Shown here one piece after another: positions 1-7,718 of a stretch of 10,306 bases of DNA; the stretch's first letter is position 1; each line of letters opens with the position of its first letter. The stretch covers positions 1 through 10,306 of the forward strand of contig JAFXEA010000184.1 of assembly GCA_017521065.1 (NCBI GenBank). Reading direction: 5' to 3'. The notes under the pieces were generated by a model that was not told the origin of the DNA, searched no databases, and saw nothing but the letters and a program-made list of their open reading frames with translations. The position numbers and the translations under genes were made by a program. Source of the stretch: Kiritimatiellia bacterium. Its GTDB lineage: Bacteria > Verrucomicrobiota > Kiritimatiellia > RFP12 > UBA1067.

Positions 1-37
1 CTGTGATTTTCAATCTGATCAGTAAAAAGGAGACGAT

Positions 38-2872
38 ATGAAATCAGCAAATGATACTGCAGTCCGTTCTCTGCGACATTCCGCCGCCCGTTCCGATATG
101 GTTGCATTCGCGGTCTTGCTGGCGCTGACAGCCTTAGCTGAAGTGAAGCATAGGGCGCTTCTTTCCAACACCAACTGGGACCGCAACCAGAATCAGATAC
201 TTCTTTTTGACGTATCTCCAACTTCCTGGGAATATGTAAGAACGGTTGTGCATCCTTTTGACGGATATTGCCGGATACCGGGCGCCGCAGTGTATGTTGA
301 TGGCATTGTGTATGTCACGGACTGGGCAGGAAAAAGAGATGGTTCCGCAGCACGCATTCTGAAGTATGACATCGAAGGCAACTACATTGGCGTATTCGTT
401 GATGAAATGTTGGATCCCGACGGAAAGAAGGTCAATTGGGCCGAAGCGCTAGTCGCCTCGCCCGATGGCAGGTATCTATACGTGAATCAGCCTGGTAACG
501 GAAACTCCAACAAGTGCTATATCTACAGATACGACATCTCCGACGGAAAGTGCGGCAAAGTGCTTGGGCCTTACACGTGTCCGCAGGGACCGGTGTGCAT
601 TACTCAGGACAGCAAGATGCTTGTGGTGACGGACAAGACGAACAACAACGAAAACAATGTTTTCGTCTATTCGGTGGATGGAGACACATATACACTCCAT
701 AAATCATACCGCAAGAAAAATGCCTGTTCGGCATATCTTGACGAAGATACGCAATGGCTTTATGTATGCGGACAGGATGCAGGAATATCCATCTATGATC
801 TGAAGAAAAGTGAAGATACCGCTCTCTTATATGAAGCAGGCACTTCTTACTATCCGCAGCTGAAAAAGATAGGCGGTGAATTGTACGCTTCGTATATGTC
901 CGGGAACCGTATGCTCAGAATGTTTCTGAACGATAGCGAAAATGCCGGAGCCGGAATCGGCTCTTCCCAGATAATGCCCAATACGGGGCTGAAAATTTAT
1001 TCAGGCATTGAAAGGGCGTTTATTTTTGCCGATTATTCCTATGAGGACACCGGCGCAAGGGAGATTGCCCGCTACAAGTTCGACGAGCCTGCCAATGCCT
1101 CCGTGTTCAACAATTCGATTTCCGGAAAATGGCCTATGAGGTCGTATCGTGCGCAGAGCGGGGCGACAGGCGTGTCGGGCGGCGCGGTTTATTTCGGCGA
1201 AAATTATTCGCATGCGGCTATTGAAGAATCGGGCGGTATGATCGGAGGCGATTGGGGCATATTCATGTGGTTTGGATGCAACAACAGAACGGACACGGGA
1301 GTCTATCTGTTTTCAAACAGCATGAAGGAGGTCAACAAGGGAAGGTTTTCCATTAAAATGGATTGCGGAAGATTGCACGCCAACAACACTTTCCTTGGTT
1401 CGATGGCCGCAACTCTCTCCGAAGACGTGTTGCGCGACGGCAAATATCATCACATAGGCGTGGTGAAGAAAGGCCGGGCAGTTTCGCTGTATGTGGATGG
1501 CGTCAAGAAAGCGACGAAAAATGATGCGTGGGGTCTTGGATTGGATGATACGATGGATTTCGTCCTTGGCGCTCCGGCTGACGGTCACGAGCGATTCGTG
1601 TTGAGCGGTTCGTACTGTGACGTTTTGCGCATCTTCGACGGCGCGCCGACGGACGATGCAGTAAAGGCGATGTATGACGAATACAAGGATGTGGCGGCAT
1701 CTCTCGCGGTGCCATTCCGTCCCGCGCTTCCGGCTCATGATTCTTCTGTTGCCGAGACATATGGAACAGTTGTTTCCCATACCTTCGCGCATCAAACTCC
1801 TCGTACGCCGCCGGCGGTTGCGGTCCAGTCGAATGGGGATTGGTGGGTTACGTTCGGCTCCCGCACAATTCCGTCAAGCAAGGACTCCAAGGGGAGTGCC
1901 CGCGTGTCGGTAAATCAAGGTGCGTCATGGAGCAATGCCACCGACATCGTCTATCTGTATTGTGCATCTCCATTTGAATGCAAAGAGGATGGAATCGTAT
2001 ATGCCCTTGGCAGGACGGCATATGATAAAGGATCTACAGGGTATTCGATATGCAACAACGATCCTGTGTCTGGATGCGATGGCCGCATAGGGTTTACTTC
2101 ATTTACGTTCGAGGACGGGAAAAATTATCGCACGGGCTATTACACAAATGATGTGAACAAAATTGTGTACAGAAAAGCGGCCGAGGAGACGGATTATGTC
2201 ACCCCGCAGGAGATATATCCCGGCGCAGGCGCGGTCATAGGAGCGCGTTTCTACTTGCCGTATCTGGCTAAAGATAAAGTCGGTCTTGTCTCTGGTGCTG
2301 TGACGCGCGAAGTAGGAATCTCCGATTTTCGTTCGGAGGCGGCATCGGTTGTTTCTGCGGCGGCAAAGCCGTTCCCCGGTCCTGTCTTTGCTGGTCTTGA
2401 CGGGAAGGTCTCTGTTTTCGTGCCGTCAGGCGTGAACGGTTCCGGCGTTGCGACTGTGGATATGGCTTCTCGCAATGCGATTGGCGATGAGCTGACTGTT
2501 GTCGAAGAAGGTATAGTGCTGCCGGGCGCAGACCGTCCGTTTGCCGTCAGGTACGATTCCGTCCGCCGCCAGTATTGGGCCGCGACGACCCCGGGCGGCA
2601 CGTCGTTGTGCCTGTACGCGTCTCGCGACCTGAAGGAGTGGGGGCTTGCGAAGACCGTGTTCACCGTGTCCAACCCTGAAACGACGAGGGTGTCCAATCC
2701 GGCATTCGACGTTTCCGGGAGCGATCTCGTCGTCGCATTCAATCTTGCCGCTCCGGATGGCGGCCCTGCGCTTCGTTCGCTTGATGATCCGAATTACGTG
2801 ATGGTGCGCATGGTTGCGTCTTTCCGCCGTGAATCGCCGTGGCAGAACGGCACTGTTGTCGTTGTGCGGTGA
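38..2872 (+). CDS. Secreted beta-propeller / LamG / sialidase-like (BNR) multidomain protein
   Basis: AAGGAG lies 5 nt before the ATG. The N-terminus has a basic stretch (R10-R18) and a hydrophobic core (about residues 21-34) ending in ALA, so it is probably a signal peptide and the protein is exported. Residues 45-335 contain repeated short strands of the type ILKYDIEGNY, SPDGRYLYV and VFVYSVDGD, as in YVTN/SMP-30-like beta-propellers. Residues 342-550 resemble a LamG/concanavalin-A-like jelly roll: an ARYKFDE start, GGAVYFGE, then YHHIGVVKKGRAVSLYVDGV (471-489) and a closing LRIFDGAPTDDAV. Residues 575-930 look like a sialidase-type propeller with an Asp-box-like SVNQGASW (624-631) and a second YASRDLKEW (860-868). 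I see no complete set of sialidase catalytic residues, so it may bind glycan rather than cut it. No C-terminal anchor or sorting domain is evident. It is first in an apparent operon with a membrane acyltransferase and a putative glycosidase. Domain calls are from pattern recognition; the substrate is unknown. Confidence 0.85.
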   Translation: MKSANDTAVRSLRHSAARSDMVAFAVLLALTALAEVKHRALLSNTNWDRNQNQILLFDVSPTSWEYVRTVVHPFDGYCRIPGAAVYVDGIVYVTDWAGKRDGSAARILKYDIEGNYIGVFVDEMLDPDGKKVNWAEALVASPDGRYLYVNQPGNGNSNKCYIYRYDISDGKCGKVLGPYTCPQGPVCITQDSKMLVVTDKTNNNENNVFVYSVDGDTYTLHKSYRKKNACSAYLDEDTQWLYVCGQDAGISIYDLKKSEDTALLYEAGTSYYPQLKKIGGELYASYMSGNRMLRMFLNDSENAGAGIGSSQIMPNTGLKIYSGIERAFIFADYSYEDTGAREIARYKFDEPANASVFNNSISGKWPMRSYRAQSGATGVSGGAVYFGENYSHAAIEESGGMIGGDWGIFMWFGCNNRTDTGVYLFSNSMKEVNKGRFSIKMDCGRLHANNTFLGSMAATLSEDVLRDGKYHHIGVVKKGRAVSLYVDGVKKATKNDAWGLGLDDTMDFVLGAPADGHERFVLSGSYCDVLRIFDGAPTDDAVKAMYDEYKDVAASLAVPFRPALPAHDSSVAETYGTVVSHTFAHQTPRTPPAVAVQSNGDWWVTFGSRTIPSSKDSKGSARVSVNQGASWSNATDIVYLYCASPFECKEDGIVYALGRTAYDKGSTGYSICNNDPVSGCDGRIGFTSFTFEDGKNYRTGYYTNDVNKIVYRKAAEETDYVTPQEIYPGAGAVIGARFYLPYLAKDKVGLVSGAVTREVGISDFRSEAASVVSAAAKPFPGPVFAGLDGKVSVFVPSGVNGSGVATVDMASRNAIGDELTVVEEGIVLPGADRPFAVRYDSVRRQYWAATTPGGTSLCLYASRDLKEWGLAKTVFTVSNPETTRVSNPAFDVSGSDLVVAFNLAAPDGGPALRSLDDPNYVMVRMVASFRRESPWQNGTVVVVR

Positions 2873-2902
2873 TGGATTTTTACGTTTCGATGTCGATTTG
2901 CC

Positions 2903-2908
2903 AAGGAG
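2903..2908 (+). promoter_or_regulatory. Ribosome binding site that decides the start of the acyltransferase gene
   Basis: AAGGAG sits 5 nt before GTG 2914 and 14 nt before ATG 2923. Earlier in-frame starts (GTG 2839 inside the previous gene, and ATG 2872 overlapping its TGA stop) have no SD, and the residues they would add do not resemble the family N-terminus. GTG 2914 is therefore the best start. Confidence 0.6.
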
Positions 2909-2913
2909 TCGCT

Positions 2914-4035
2914 GTGGACGATATGAAGAGAAATCCAGTGGGAGGGAGATTGCTTTCGCTTGATGCCTTGCGCGGATTCGACATGATATGGATCATGGGT
3001 TTCGCCATGGTCATCCGTGTATTCTGCGGTCTCTTCCCTGATGGCGGCGCTTCCTGGCTTGCCGTGCAGATGAGGCATGCGCCGTGGGGCGGGTTCACCT
3101 TCTATGATCTCATATTTCCGCTGTTCCTTTTCATGGCAGGCGTTTCGTTTCCGTTCTCATATGCTGGTCAGGTTAAGAAGGGTCTGTCCCCAGCCAAAAT
3201 CCATTGGCGTATGTTCAAGCGTATGATGATGCTTATTCTTCTGTCGATGGTGCATTGCGGTGCTCTGCAGTTTGATCCCGACAAATACCATTACGGAAGC
3301 GTTCTTCAGCGTATCGGCATCACCGGCTTTCTCGCTGGATTGGTGTATGTTAATTCTGGTCGGCGGACAAGGATTGCCGTTGCCGTTGGCATTGTTGCGG
3401 GATATTGGGCGCTGCTGACGTTCTGCCCTTCGCCGCTTGCGCCGGAAGGAGCGGGAGCGTATGCCAAGAGCGGCAACATCGTGGATTGGATAGATAAGTT
3501 CGTTGCCATTCGAGCCTGGTTCGGACGCGATCCGTTCGAAATCAGAGACATTCCGCTATCCTTCTTCCAGATTCCATTGGCGCTCCTCGGGATGTTTGCC
3601 GCCGATATTGTCCGGTGCGACAGGATGGCTCCGGCAATGCGCTCGGCGAAACTCGCGCTGATCGGTGCTGTGCTTGCGGTTGCGGGCATCCTGCTTATGT
3701 TTACGGGATGTAAAATAATAAAGAACATCTCAACTCCGAGTTTTATGCTGTTGACCGGCGGTCTTTGCATGATTCTGTTTGCGGTGTTCCATTGGGTGAT
3801 AGATGTCAAGGGATGGGTGGCGTGGAGCTATCCGCTGCGGGTTGTCGGAATGAACGCTCTGGTTGCGTATCTGATGCAGACGATACTGCCGATCAGGGCG
3901 ATAGCAAAATTCTTCTTTGGAGGCTTGGCGTCGCTGACTTCCTGTCCGGATTTTGTGATGGCGGTAGGGTACTGCGGCATTTGCTGGCTGATCCTTTACT
4001 TCCTCCATCGCAACAAGGTGTATGTGAAGGTGTAG
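2914..4035 (+). CDS. HGSNAT-like / DUF5009 polytopic membrane acyltransferase
   Basis: Translated from GTG 2914 this is a 373-residue membrane protein, a normal length for bacterial relatives of heparan-alpha-glucosaminide N-acetyltransferase (COG4299/DUF5009). Recognisable family features in order are RLLSLDALRGFDMIWIMG (12-29), the first transmembrane segment; HAPWGGFTFYDLIFPLFLF (55-73); GSVLQRIGI (128-136); FFQIPLALLGM (217-227); and GMNALVAYL (312-320). About ten hydrophobic segments alternate with basic loops such as KIHWRMFKR. From memory, the human enzyme uses a histidine in a similar HASWNG context, so H55 is a candidate acetyl-carrying residue; this is inference. The human enzyme moves acetyl from acetyl-CoA across a membrane to a glucosamine amine; the bacterial substrate is generally unknown. 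It starts 41 nt after the LamG gene and ends 38 nt before the putative glycosidase gene, suggesting cotranscription and a glycan-modification role. Confidence 0.85.
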   Translation: MDDMKRNPVGGRLLSLDALRGFDMIWIMGFAMVIRVFCGLFPDGGASWLAVQMRHAPWGGFTFYDLIFPLFLFMAGVSFPFSYAGQVKKGLSPAKIHWRMFKRMMMLILLSMVHCGALQFDPDKYHYGSVLQRIGITGFLAGLVYVNSGRRTRIAVAVGIVAGYWALLTFCPSPLAPEGAGAYAKSGNIVDWIDKFVAIRAWFGRDPFEIRDIPLSFFQIPLALLGMFAADIVRCDRMAPAMRSAKLALIGAVLAVAGILLMFTGCKIIKNISTPSFMLLTGGLCMILFAVFHWVIDVKGWVAWSYPLRVVGMNALVAYLMQTILPIRAIAKFFFGGLASLTSCPDFVMAVGYCGICWLILYFLHRNKVYVKV

Positions 4036-4073
4036 CCGATATCAGATGATTTAATGTAAAGGAATAAATTGAC

Positions 4074-6131
4074 ATGAGAAAATTGTTCGCTTCTGTATTT
4101 GCGCTTGCAACTGCATTGGTGGGTGCGTCAGAACCGCTGAATGTGCTTGTGCCCATAGATTGGACCGGAGAGCCCAAGGAGGTCATGGTCAAGGAACTTC
4201 GCAATATGCATGACCGCTATGGATTGCGAAAGTTTGTGCTTATTGGGCCATGGTGCAAACAGTATTACAAAGGAACTGACGTCTCCGACTGGGAGAAGCT
4301 CGGCGATTCGATCGCATATGCAAAGCGTGAGCTTGCGGATCTGGATGTCGAAATCGGATGGTGGATCGTGCCGACGATAAGCGGCGGCAAGTACCGTCCG
4401 TTTCAGTGCCTCATGGATTGCGACGGTAACAAGACCTACGCATCGTGTCCGCTTGATGAAGGCTACGTGAAAGATTTCCAGGCGAAGATCGTGGCATGCG
4501 CAAGCAGGGCGCGCCCATCGATAATCTTTTTCGAGGACGATTACACCTTGTCCAACCATGGCGGCATGAACGCGATGAAGGGATGCTTCTGCCCTCTGCA
4601 TGTCGCCGAGTACGCGAAACGCACCGGCAGAGAATGGGCGGCCAAGGAGATTGCCGAGATGTTCCGCAAGCCCACGGCAGAGAATGCGCCATTGCGCAGC
4701 CAGTTTGCGATGCTTTCGCGGGATTCGCTCGAAGGTCTTGCAAAGAGTCTGCGTGCGGCGATAGACAGCGTCGATCCTTCGATAAGGGTTTGCCTGTGCC
4801 AATCTGGATTTGTCGATATCGATGGTGACTCCACGGAGACGCTTGTCCGCGCGTTTGCGGGGAAGACGCGTCCGATGGTGCGCATATTCGGTGCGGCATA
4901 CTACAACGAGAATGCGCCGACGACCCTGCCTGGAGAACTTGCCCACACATTCTGGAGCGCACAGCATCTCGGCAAGGATATTGAGATCATTCATGAGACG
5001 GATCCATATCCGCATACGCGTTTCTACAATTCGTCGCTCTATCTGATTTCAGAGCTGTCCGGTGCGATTATGGCGGGCGTCACCGGATCGTACTATTACT
5101 GCACACAATATTCGGATGATCCTATGGGAGACGACGGCTATGCTCGGAGATTGGTCGATTTCCGCAGAAAGCTTGAGGTCGTCCGTGATTTGCGGGCGAC
5201 GATGCGTCCGTGCGGCGTGAGAGCGGTGTATACGCCGAAGGAGGTGTACATGGTTCGGGAAACGACAAAAAGTGCATCTTCAGGCATGCTTCCCGTTCAT
5301 GCATACTTCCTGGGTAAAATGGGGCTTCCTATGACAACTCTTGAAGAGGCTCCTGTTGCGATGCTGCTCGGGCCCACGGCGAATCAGCTTTCGGATGGAG
5401 AATTGCGCAGTCTGCTTGCCGGTGGAATTTTGATTGACGCGGAAGCGGCCCTCATACTTTCAAGGCGAGGTTTTTCATCTCTTATGGGATGTGAAGCTGT
5501 AGATCAGCCCGCTGAAATGCTGTACAAGTATGAGGCGATTGAACCGGTGGCCGGGTGCGAGTGTCGCGGTAAAAAGCTTTACAACCGCAAGATGGAGTCG
5601 CTGCACTATATTGGTTGGTCTCCAAAGAAGAGCGCACTCGCCAAGCTCATTCCAGTAGATGGGGCGGAGACGTGGTCTGCGCTATACGACCTTGATGGCA
5701 AATACGTGGCTCCAGCAACGGTCTACTATCGCAACTCACTTGGTGGGCGCGTGGCGGTTCTCTGCCGCTCCTTGGATTCGCGTGCACATCCTTCGATATA
5801 TTCGCCCCGCAAGCAGGAGATGTTCCACAACCTCTTCGCAAAGCTTGCCGGTGGACAGGAGATTGATGTGACAGCTCCGAACACGCCGTCCACGTGGTTG
5901 ATTTCCGCCAAAAATGAAAAGGAGCTTCTTGTTATGGCGGAGAACCTCTGCGGCGAACCGCGTTCAGACTTCATTTTCCGCTTCGCATCGAAATGGCATA
6001 GCGGAACGGTGTCGCTTCTTCAAGATGATGGCACTTGGAAACCCATAGGCAAAGCATCGGCGGCATTCGCCGTTCCGGAGAATTTGCTTCAGCCGCTTTC
6101 CCCGCAGTTCTTCAAGGTGTCTGTAAAATAG
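4074..6131 (+). CDS. Secreted putative glycoside hydrolase (TIM-barrel, clan GH-A-like)
   Basis: AAAGGAA lies 9 nt before the ATG. The first 19 residues (MRK, a hydrophobic run FASVFALATALVG, then A18-S19) form a good signal peptide. The remaining ~665 residues look like a (beta/alpha)8 barrel followed by accessory domains. Barrel-like strands are LNVLVPIDW (22-30), RKFVLIGPW (52-60), VEIGWWIVP (92-100), SIIFFEDDY (149-157), RVCLCQSG (238-245), VRIFGAAYY (269-277) and IEIIHETDPYP (303-313). E154 and E308 stand at strand ends in the places of the acid/base and nucleophile of retaining clan GH-A enzymes. Residues 425-466 (MLLGPTANQLSDGELRSLL onwards, then ILIDAEAALILSRRG) resemble the glutamine-amidotransferase-like domain that follows the barrel in GH42-type enzymes. 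Residues 600-685 look like a C-terminal beta domain. A CFC motif (171-173) is unusual for an exported enzyme. I cannot assign a GH family, and activity is unproven. It is the last gene of the apparent operon. Confidence 0.7.
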   Translation: MRKLFASVFALATALVGASEPLNVLVPIDWTGEPKEVMVKELRNMHDRYGLRKFVLIGPWCKQYYKGTDVSDWEKLGDSIAYAKRELADLDVEIGWWIVPTISGGKYRPFQCLMDCDGNKTYASCPLDEGYVKDFQAKIVACASRARPSIIFFEDDYTLSNHGGMNAMKGCFCPLHVAEYAKRTGREWAAKEIAEMFRKPTAENAPLRSQFAMLSRDSLEGLAKSLRAAIDSVDPSIRVCLCQSGFVDIDGDSTETLVRAFAGKTRPMVRIFGAAYYNENAPTTLPGELAHTFWSAQHLGKDIEIIHETDPYPHTRFYNSSLYLISELSGAIMAGVTGSYYYCTQYSDDPMGDDGYARRLVDFRRKLEVVRDLRATMRPCGVRAVYTPKEVYMVRETTKSASSGMLPVHAYFLGKMGLPMTTLEEAPVAMLLGPTANQLSDGELRSLLAGGILIDAEAALILSRRGFSSLMGCEAVDQPAEMLYKYEAIEPVAGCECRGKKLYNRKMESLHYIGWSPKKSALAKLIPVDGAETWSALYDLDGKYVAPATVYYRNSLGGRVAVLCRSLDSRAHPSIYSPRKQEMFHNLFAKLAGGQEIDVTAPNTPSTWLISAKNEKELLVMAENLCGEPRSDFIFRFASKWHSGTVSLLQDDGTWKPIGKASAAFAVPENLLQPLSPQFFKVSVK

Positions 6132-6206
6132 AGTATAAGATTTATGTGCGCAACCCGCGACTTCCTTGAATGGTACAGTAAGTGATCTGCAGAGGAAGCG
6201 GCTGCC

Positions 6207-6217
6207 TGTGGTATAAT
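6207..6217 (+). promoter_or_regulatory. Extended -10 promoter giving a leaderless DUF2235 mRNA
   Basis: TGTGG is followed by a perfect TATAAT (6212-6217), including the TGn extension. No good -35 hexamer is seen 16-18 nt upstream, which extended -10 promoters tolerate. Transcription would begin about 7 nt downstream, at or beside the A of ATG 6225. No SD lies between the box and the ATG, in agreement with a leaderless message. Confidence 0.65.
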
Positions 6218-6224
6218 TTCCGGC

Positions 6225-7097
6225 ATGACGTATGTGCTGCTGACAGAAGGTACAGGGAAAGGGGTGCATGAACGGACCAACGTGTCCGTTCTTGCCGATG
6301 CATGCATCCAGGATTCGCGGCAGTGCGTCAATCTTGAACGTGGGCCGGGGACGAAGATAGGCGCTGTGATCACTGGGCATATCTTCGGGTTTGGAACGGT
6401 CAACATCGTGCTGCGCCACTATGAATGGCTGGCGCAAAGGTTCCGTCCGGCGGAAGAGACCAAAATCTTCATTTTTGGTTTTTCGAGAGGTGCGCTTGTC
6501 GCCCGTGTGCTGGCCGATCTGATATGCAACTGCGGAATTGCGACAGATGCATATGATGCACGGAAGGTGTTCAAATGGTGGATGGGTGGACACTACCCCG
6601 AGGCCATCAATGCGTTCCGCAAGGAACGGCGTCTGCTGCCGGGCCATGTCGATTATCTTGGGGTGTGGGATACAGTTGATTCATCAGTTGGTATAGATGG
6701 AGAGAGGCACAGGCGCGTTCCGGACAAGGTCGGGTTTGCGCGCCATGCGGTGGCGCGAGACGAGAGAAGATGCTTCTTCGATTATGTGCCGATGGAAGGG
6801 GAGAACGTTGAGGAAGTTGTATTCCCCGGCAGCCACAGCGATGTCGGCGGCATTTATCCTGACAACCATGAAGTGGCTGATGTCGCGCTTGGCTGGATCG
6901 CTCAGCCAGCCATCGACCGTGGACTGCGGATCAAGCCGGGAATCGAATTCAAGAAAGATGTGGACCCATCATCGGTTGTCATCCATGATTCGCAGGACGA
7001 AGCGACCAATATATGGGGATTGCTGCCGTCCCCATCGCGTGTGCTGACCCACCTGCGCGAGCATCCGCTGTGCAAGGTGGTGAAGGCGATGATATGA
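6225..7097 (+). CDS. DUF2235 alpha/beta-hydrolase (Tle1-like lipase/phospholipase superfamily)
   Basis: This 290-residue protein consists almost entirely of a DUF2235 domain. Seen in order are an N-terminal EGTGKG (8-13), where the family usually has DGTGN; the nucleophile elbow IFGFSRGALVAR (84-94 region, Ser87); YLGVWDTV (144-151, Asp149); PGSHSDVGGIYP (201-212, His204 and Asp206); and VVIHDS (251-256, His254). Ser87, one of Asp149/Asp206, and His254 are the likely triad. DUF2235 proteins include type VI secretion phospholipase effectors, but there is no signal peptide, PAAR or VgrG domain here and no secretion gene next door, so an intracellular esterase or lipase role is equally possible. 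No other ATG, GTG or TTG occurs in frame between the upstream stop at 6183 and ATG 6225; a GTG at 6264 has an SD-like AGGGAAAGGG but would remove the conserved N-terminal strand. It has its own promoter and converges with the DUF486 gene. Confidence 0.88.
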   Translation: MTYVLLTEGTGKGVHERTNVSVLADACIQDSRQCVNLERGPGTKIGAVITGHIFGFGTVNIVLRHYEWLAQRFRPAEETKIFIFGFSRGALVARVLADLICNCGIATDAYDARKVFKWWMGGHYPEAINAFRKERRLLPGHVDYLGVWDTVDSSVGIDGERHRRVPDKVGFARHAVARDERRCFFDYVPMEGENVEEVVFPGSHSDVGGIYPDNHEVADVALGWIAQPAIDRGLRIKPGIEFKKDVDPSSVVIHDSQDEATNIWGLLPSPSRVLTHLREHPLCKVVKAMI

Positions 7098-7155
7098 TGT
7101 CCAAAACACGAAGTGAGCTTTGATGTTATGTCTATCCGAACTCTCCAATAGCGAG

Positions 7156-7174
7156 AAGAGTCCGGTGGACTCTT
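7156..7174. terminator. Hairpin between convergent genes, possible bidirectional terminator
   Basis: AAGAGTCC (7156-7163) pairs perfectly with GGACTCTT (7167-7174) around a GGT loop. It lies 58 nt after the DUF2235 stop and 52 nt before the end of the DUF486 gene on the other strand. The U tract is short on both sides (three T then GGGG on plus), so intrinsic termination is only plausible. The remaining bases of the 7098-7226 gap show no ORF or other element. Confidence 0.4.
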
Positions 7175-7226
7175 TGGGGATAATGGTGAGATGACAGAGA
7201 AGGACTTTCGTGGTTGAGGTGCGGGG

Positions 7227-7610
7227 CTAAAGTTTTGCACGGTTGACGAAATACACCGCGCCGACCATGCAGAGGAAAGCCCACAGATAATCCCAACGCC
7301 ACTTCTCTCCCATGAAGAGGATCATGAACGGAACGAATACCGTTACCGTTATGACTTCCTGGATGATCTTCAGCTGAGCCACGTTAAGGCCGGAGCTGGC
7401 TCCAATCCGGTTTGCGGGGACGGCTATCACATATTCGATGAGGGCGATGAGCCAGCTCACGAGGATGATTGCGATGAGCGGCCATGAGCTTCCGCCCGGC
7501 TTCTGCGTGCGCAGATGCCAGTACCAGGCGAATGTCATGAACAAGTTGCTCGCGACGAGCATCAGTACGGTGAGGGCAACGCCCCATATTCTCGAAGTCT
7601 CTTGCATCAT
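7227..7610 (-). CDS. DUF486 (DMT-like) small integral membrane protein
   Basis: This 127-residue protein has four hydrophobic segments: about residues 10-29, 43-63, 87-102 and 108-122. It carries the DUF486/COG3169 signature: SNLFMTFAWYWHL (21-33), SWLIALIEYVIAVPANRIG (52-70), LKIIQEVITVTVF (80-92) and a C-terminal GAVYFVNRAKL. Length and motif order match complete family members, so it is intact. The family is distantly related to drug/metabolite transporters but has only four helices, and its function is not established. It would act in the inner membrane. The start could be the ATG at 7610 or the adjacent ATG at 7607; the -10 box position favours 7607 as the first transcribed codon. No SD is present. 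It is transcribed divergently from the large ORF at 7922 and convergently with the DUF2235 gene; no functional link is evident. Confidence 0.9.
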   Translation of the reverse strand: MMQETSRIWGVALTVLMLVASNLFMTFAWYWHLRTQKPGGSSWPLIAIILVSWLIALIEYVIAVPANRIGASSGLNVAQLKIIQEVITVTVFVPFMILFMGEKWRWDYLWAFLCMVGAVYFVNRAKL

Positions 7611-7612
7611 AT

Positions 7613-7623
7613 GTTATAGCACA
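7613..7623 (-). promoter_or_regulatory. Extended -10 promoter giving a leaderless DUF486 mRNA
   Basis: Read on the minus strand, TGTGC precedes TATAAC (7618 to 7613), followed by AT and ATGATG. A start site 6-7 nt downstream of the box falls on the second ATG (7607). No SD is present. The TGTGN-TATAAY arrangement is the same as in the two other promoters of this window. Confidence 0.55.
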
Positions 7624-7636
7624 TTTCTCATTCGTC

Positions 7637-7663
7637 CGGTTTTGCTGAACCGGCGCAGAACCG
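7637..7663. repeat. Three GCWGAACCG-like repeats upstream of the DUF486 promoter
   Basis: GCTGAACCG (7644-7652) and GCAGAACCG (7655-7663) are direct repeats, 8 of 9 identical, 11 nt apart (about one helical turn). An inverted third copy CGGTTTTGC (7637-7645) also matches 8 of 9. CCGGTT and AACCGG (7636-7641 and 7648-7653) form a 6-bp hairpin, and CTCATT/AATGAG (7627-7632, 7668-7673) flank the whole. The cluster covers roughly -31 to -57 of the DUF486 promoter, as an operator would. Confidence 0.35.
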
Positions 7664-7718
7664 AAAAAATGAGATAAAAGTATATCATAGAATCATGCAT
7701 TGAAAGCGAAACTAAATT

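Noticed and set aside
2839..2913. Earlier in-frame starts (GTG 2839, ATG 2872) for the acyltransferase
   Set aside because: No SD at either. The added residues do not resemble the family N-terminus, and GTG 2914 has AAGGAG at good spacing.
4128..5015. 295-codon open frame on the minus strand inside the putative glycosidase gene
   Set aside because: Rich in Arg, His and Cys, no domain, no SD and fully antisense to a gene with a signal peptide and good motifs; it is a shadow frame.
6161..6198. CTTCCT (6161-6166) with AGGAAG (6193-6198) as a terminator after the glycosidase gene
   Set aside because: Only six pairs around a 26-nt loop and no U tract; too weak to call.
5964..6647. 227-codon minus-strand frame spanning the gap before the DUF2235 gene
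   Set aside because: It overlaps the ends of two well-supported plus-strand genes and has no recognisable domain or start signal.
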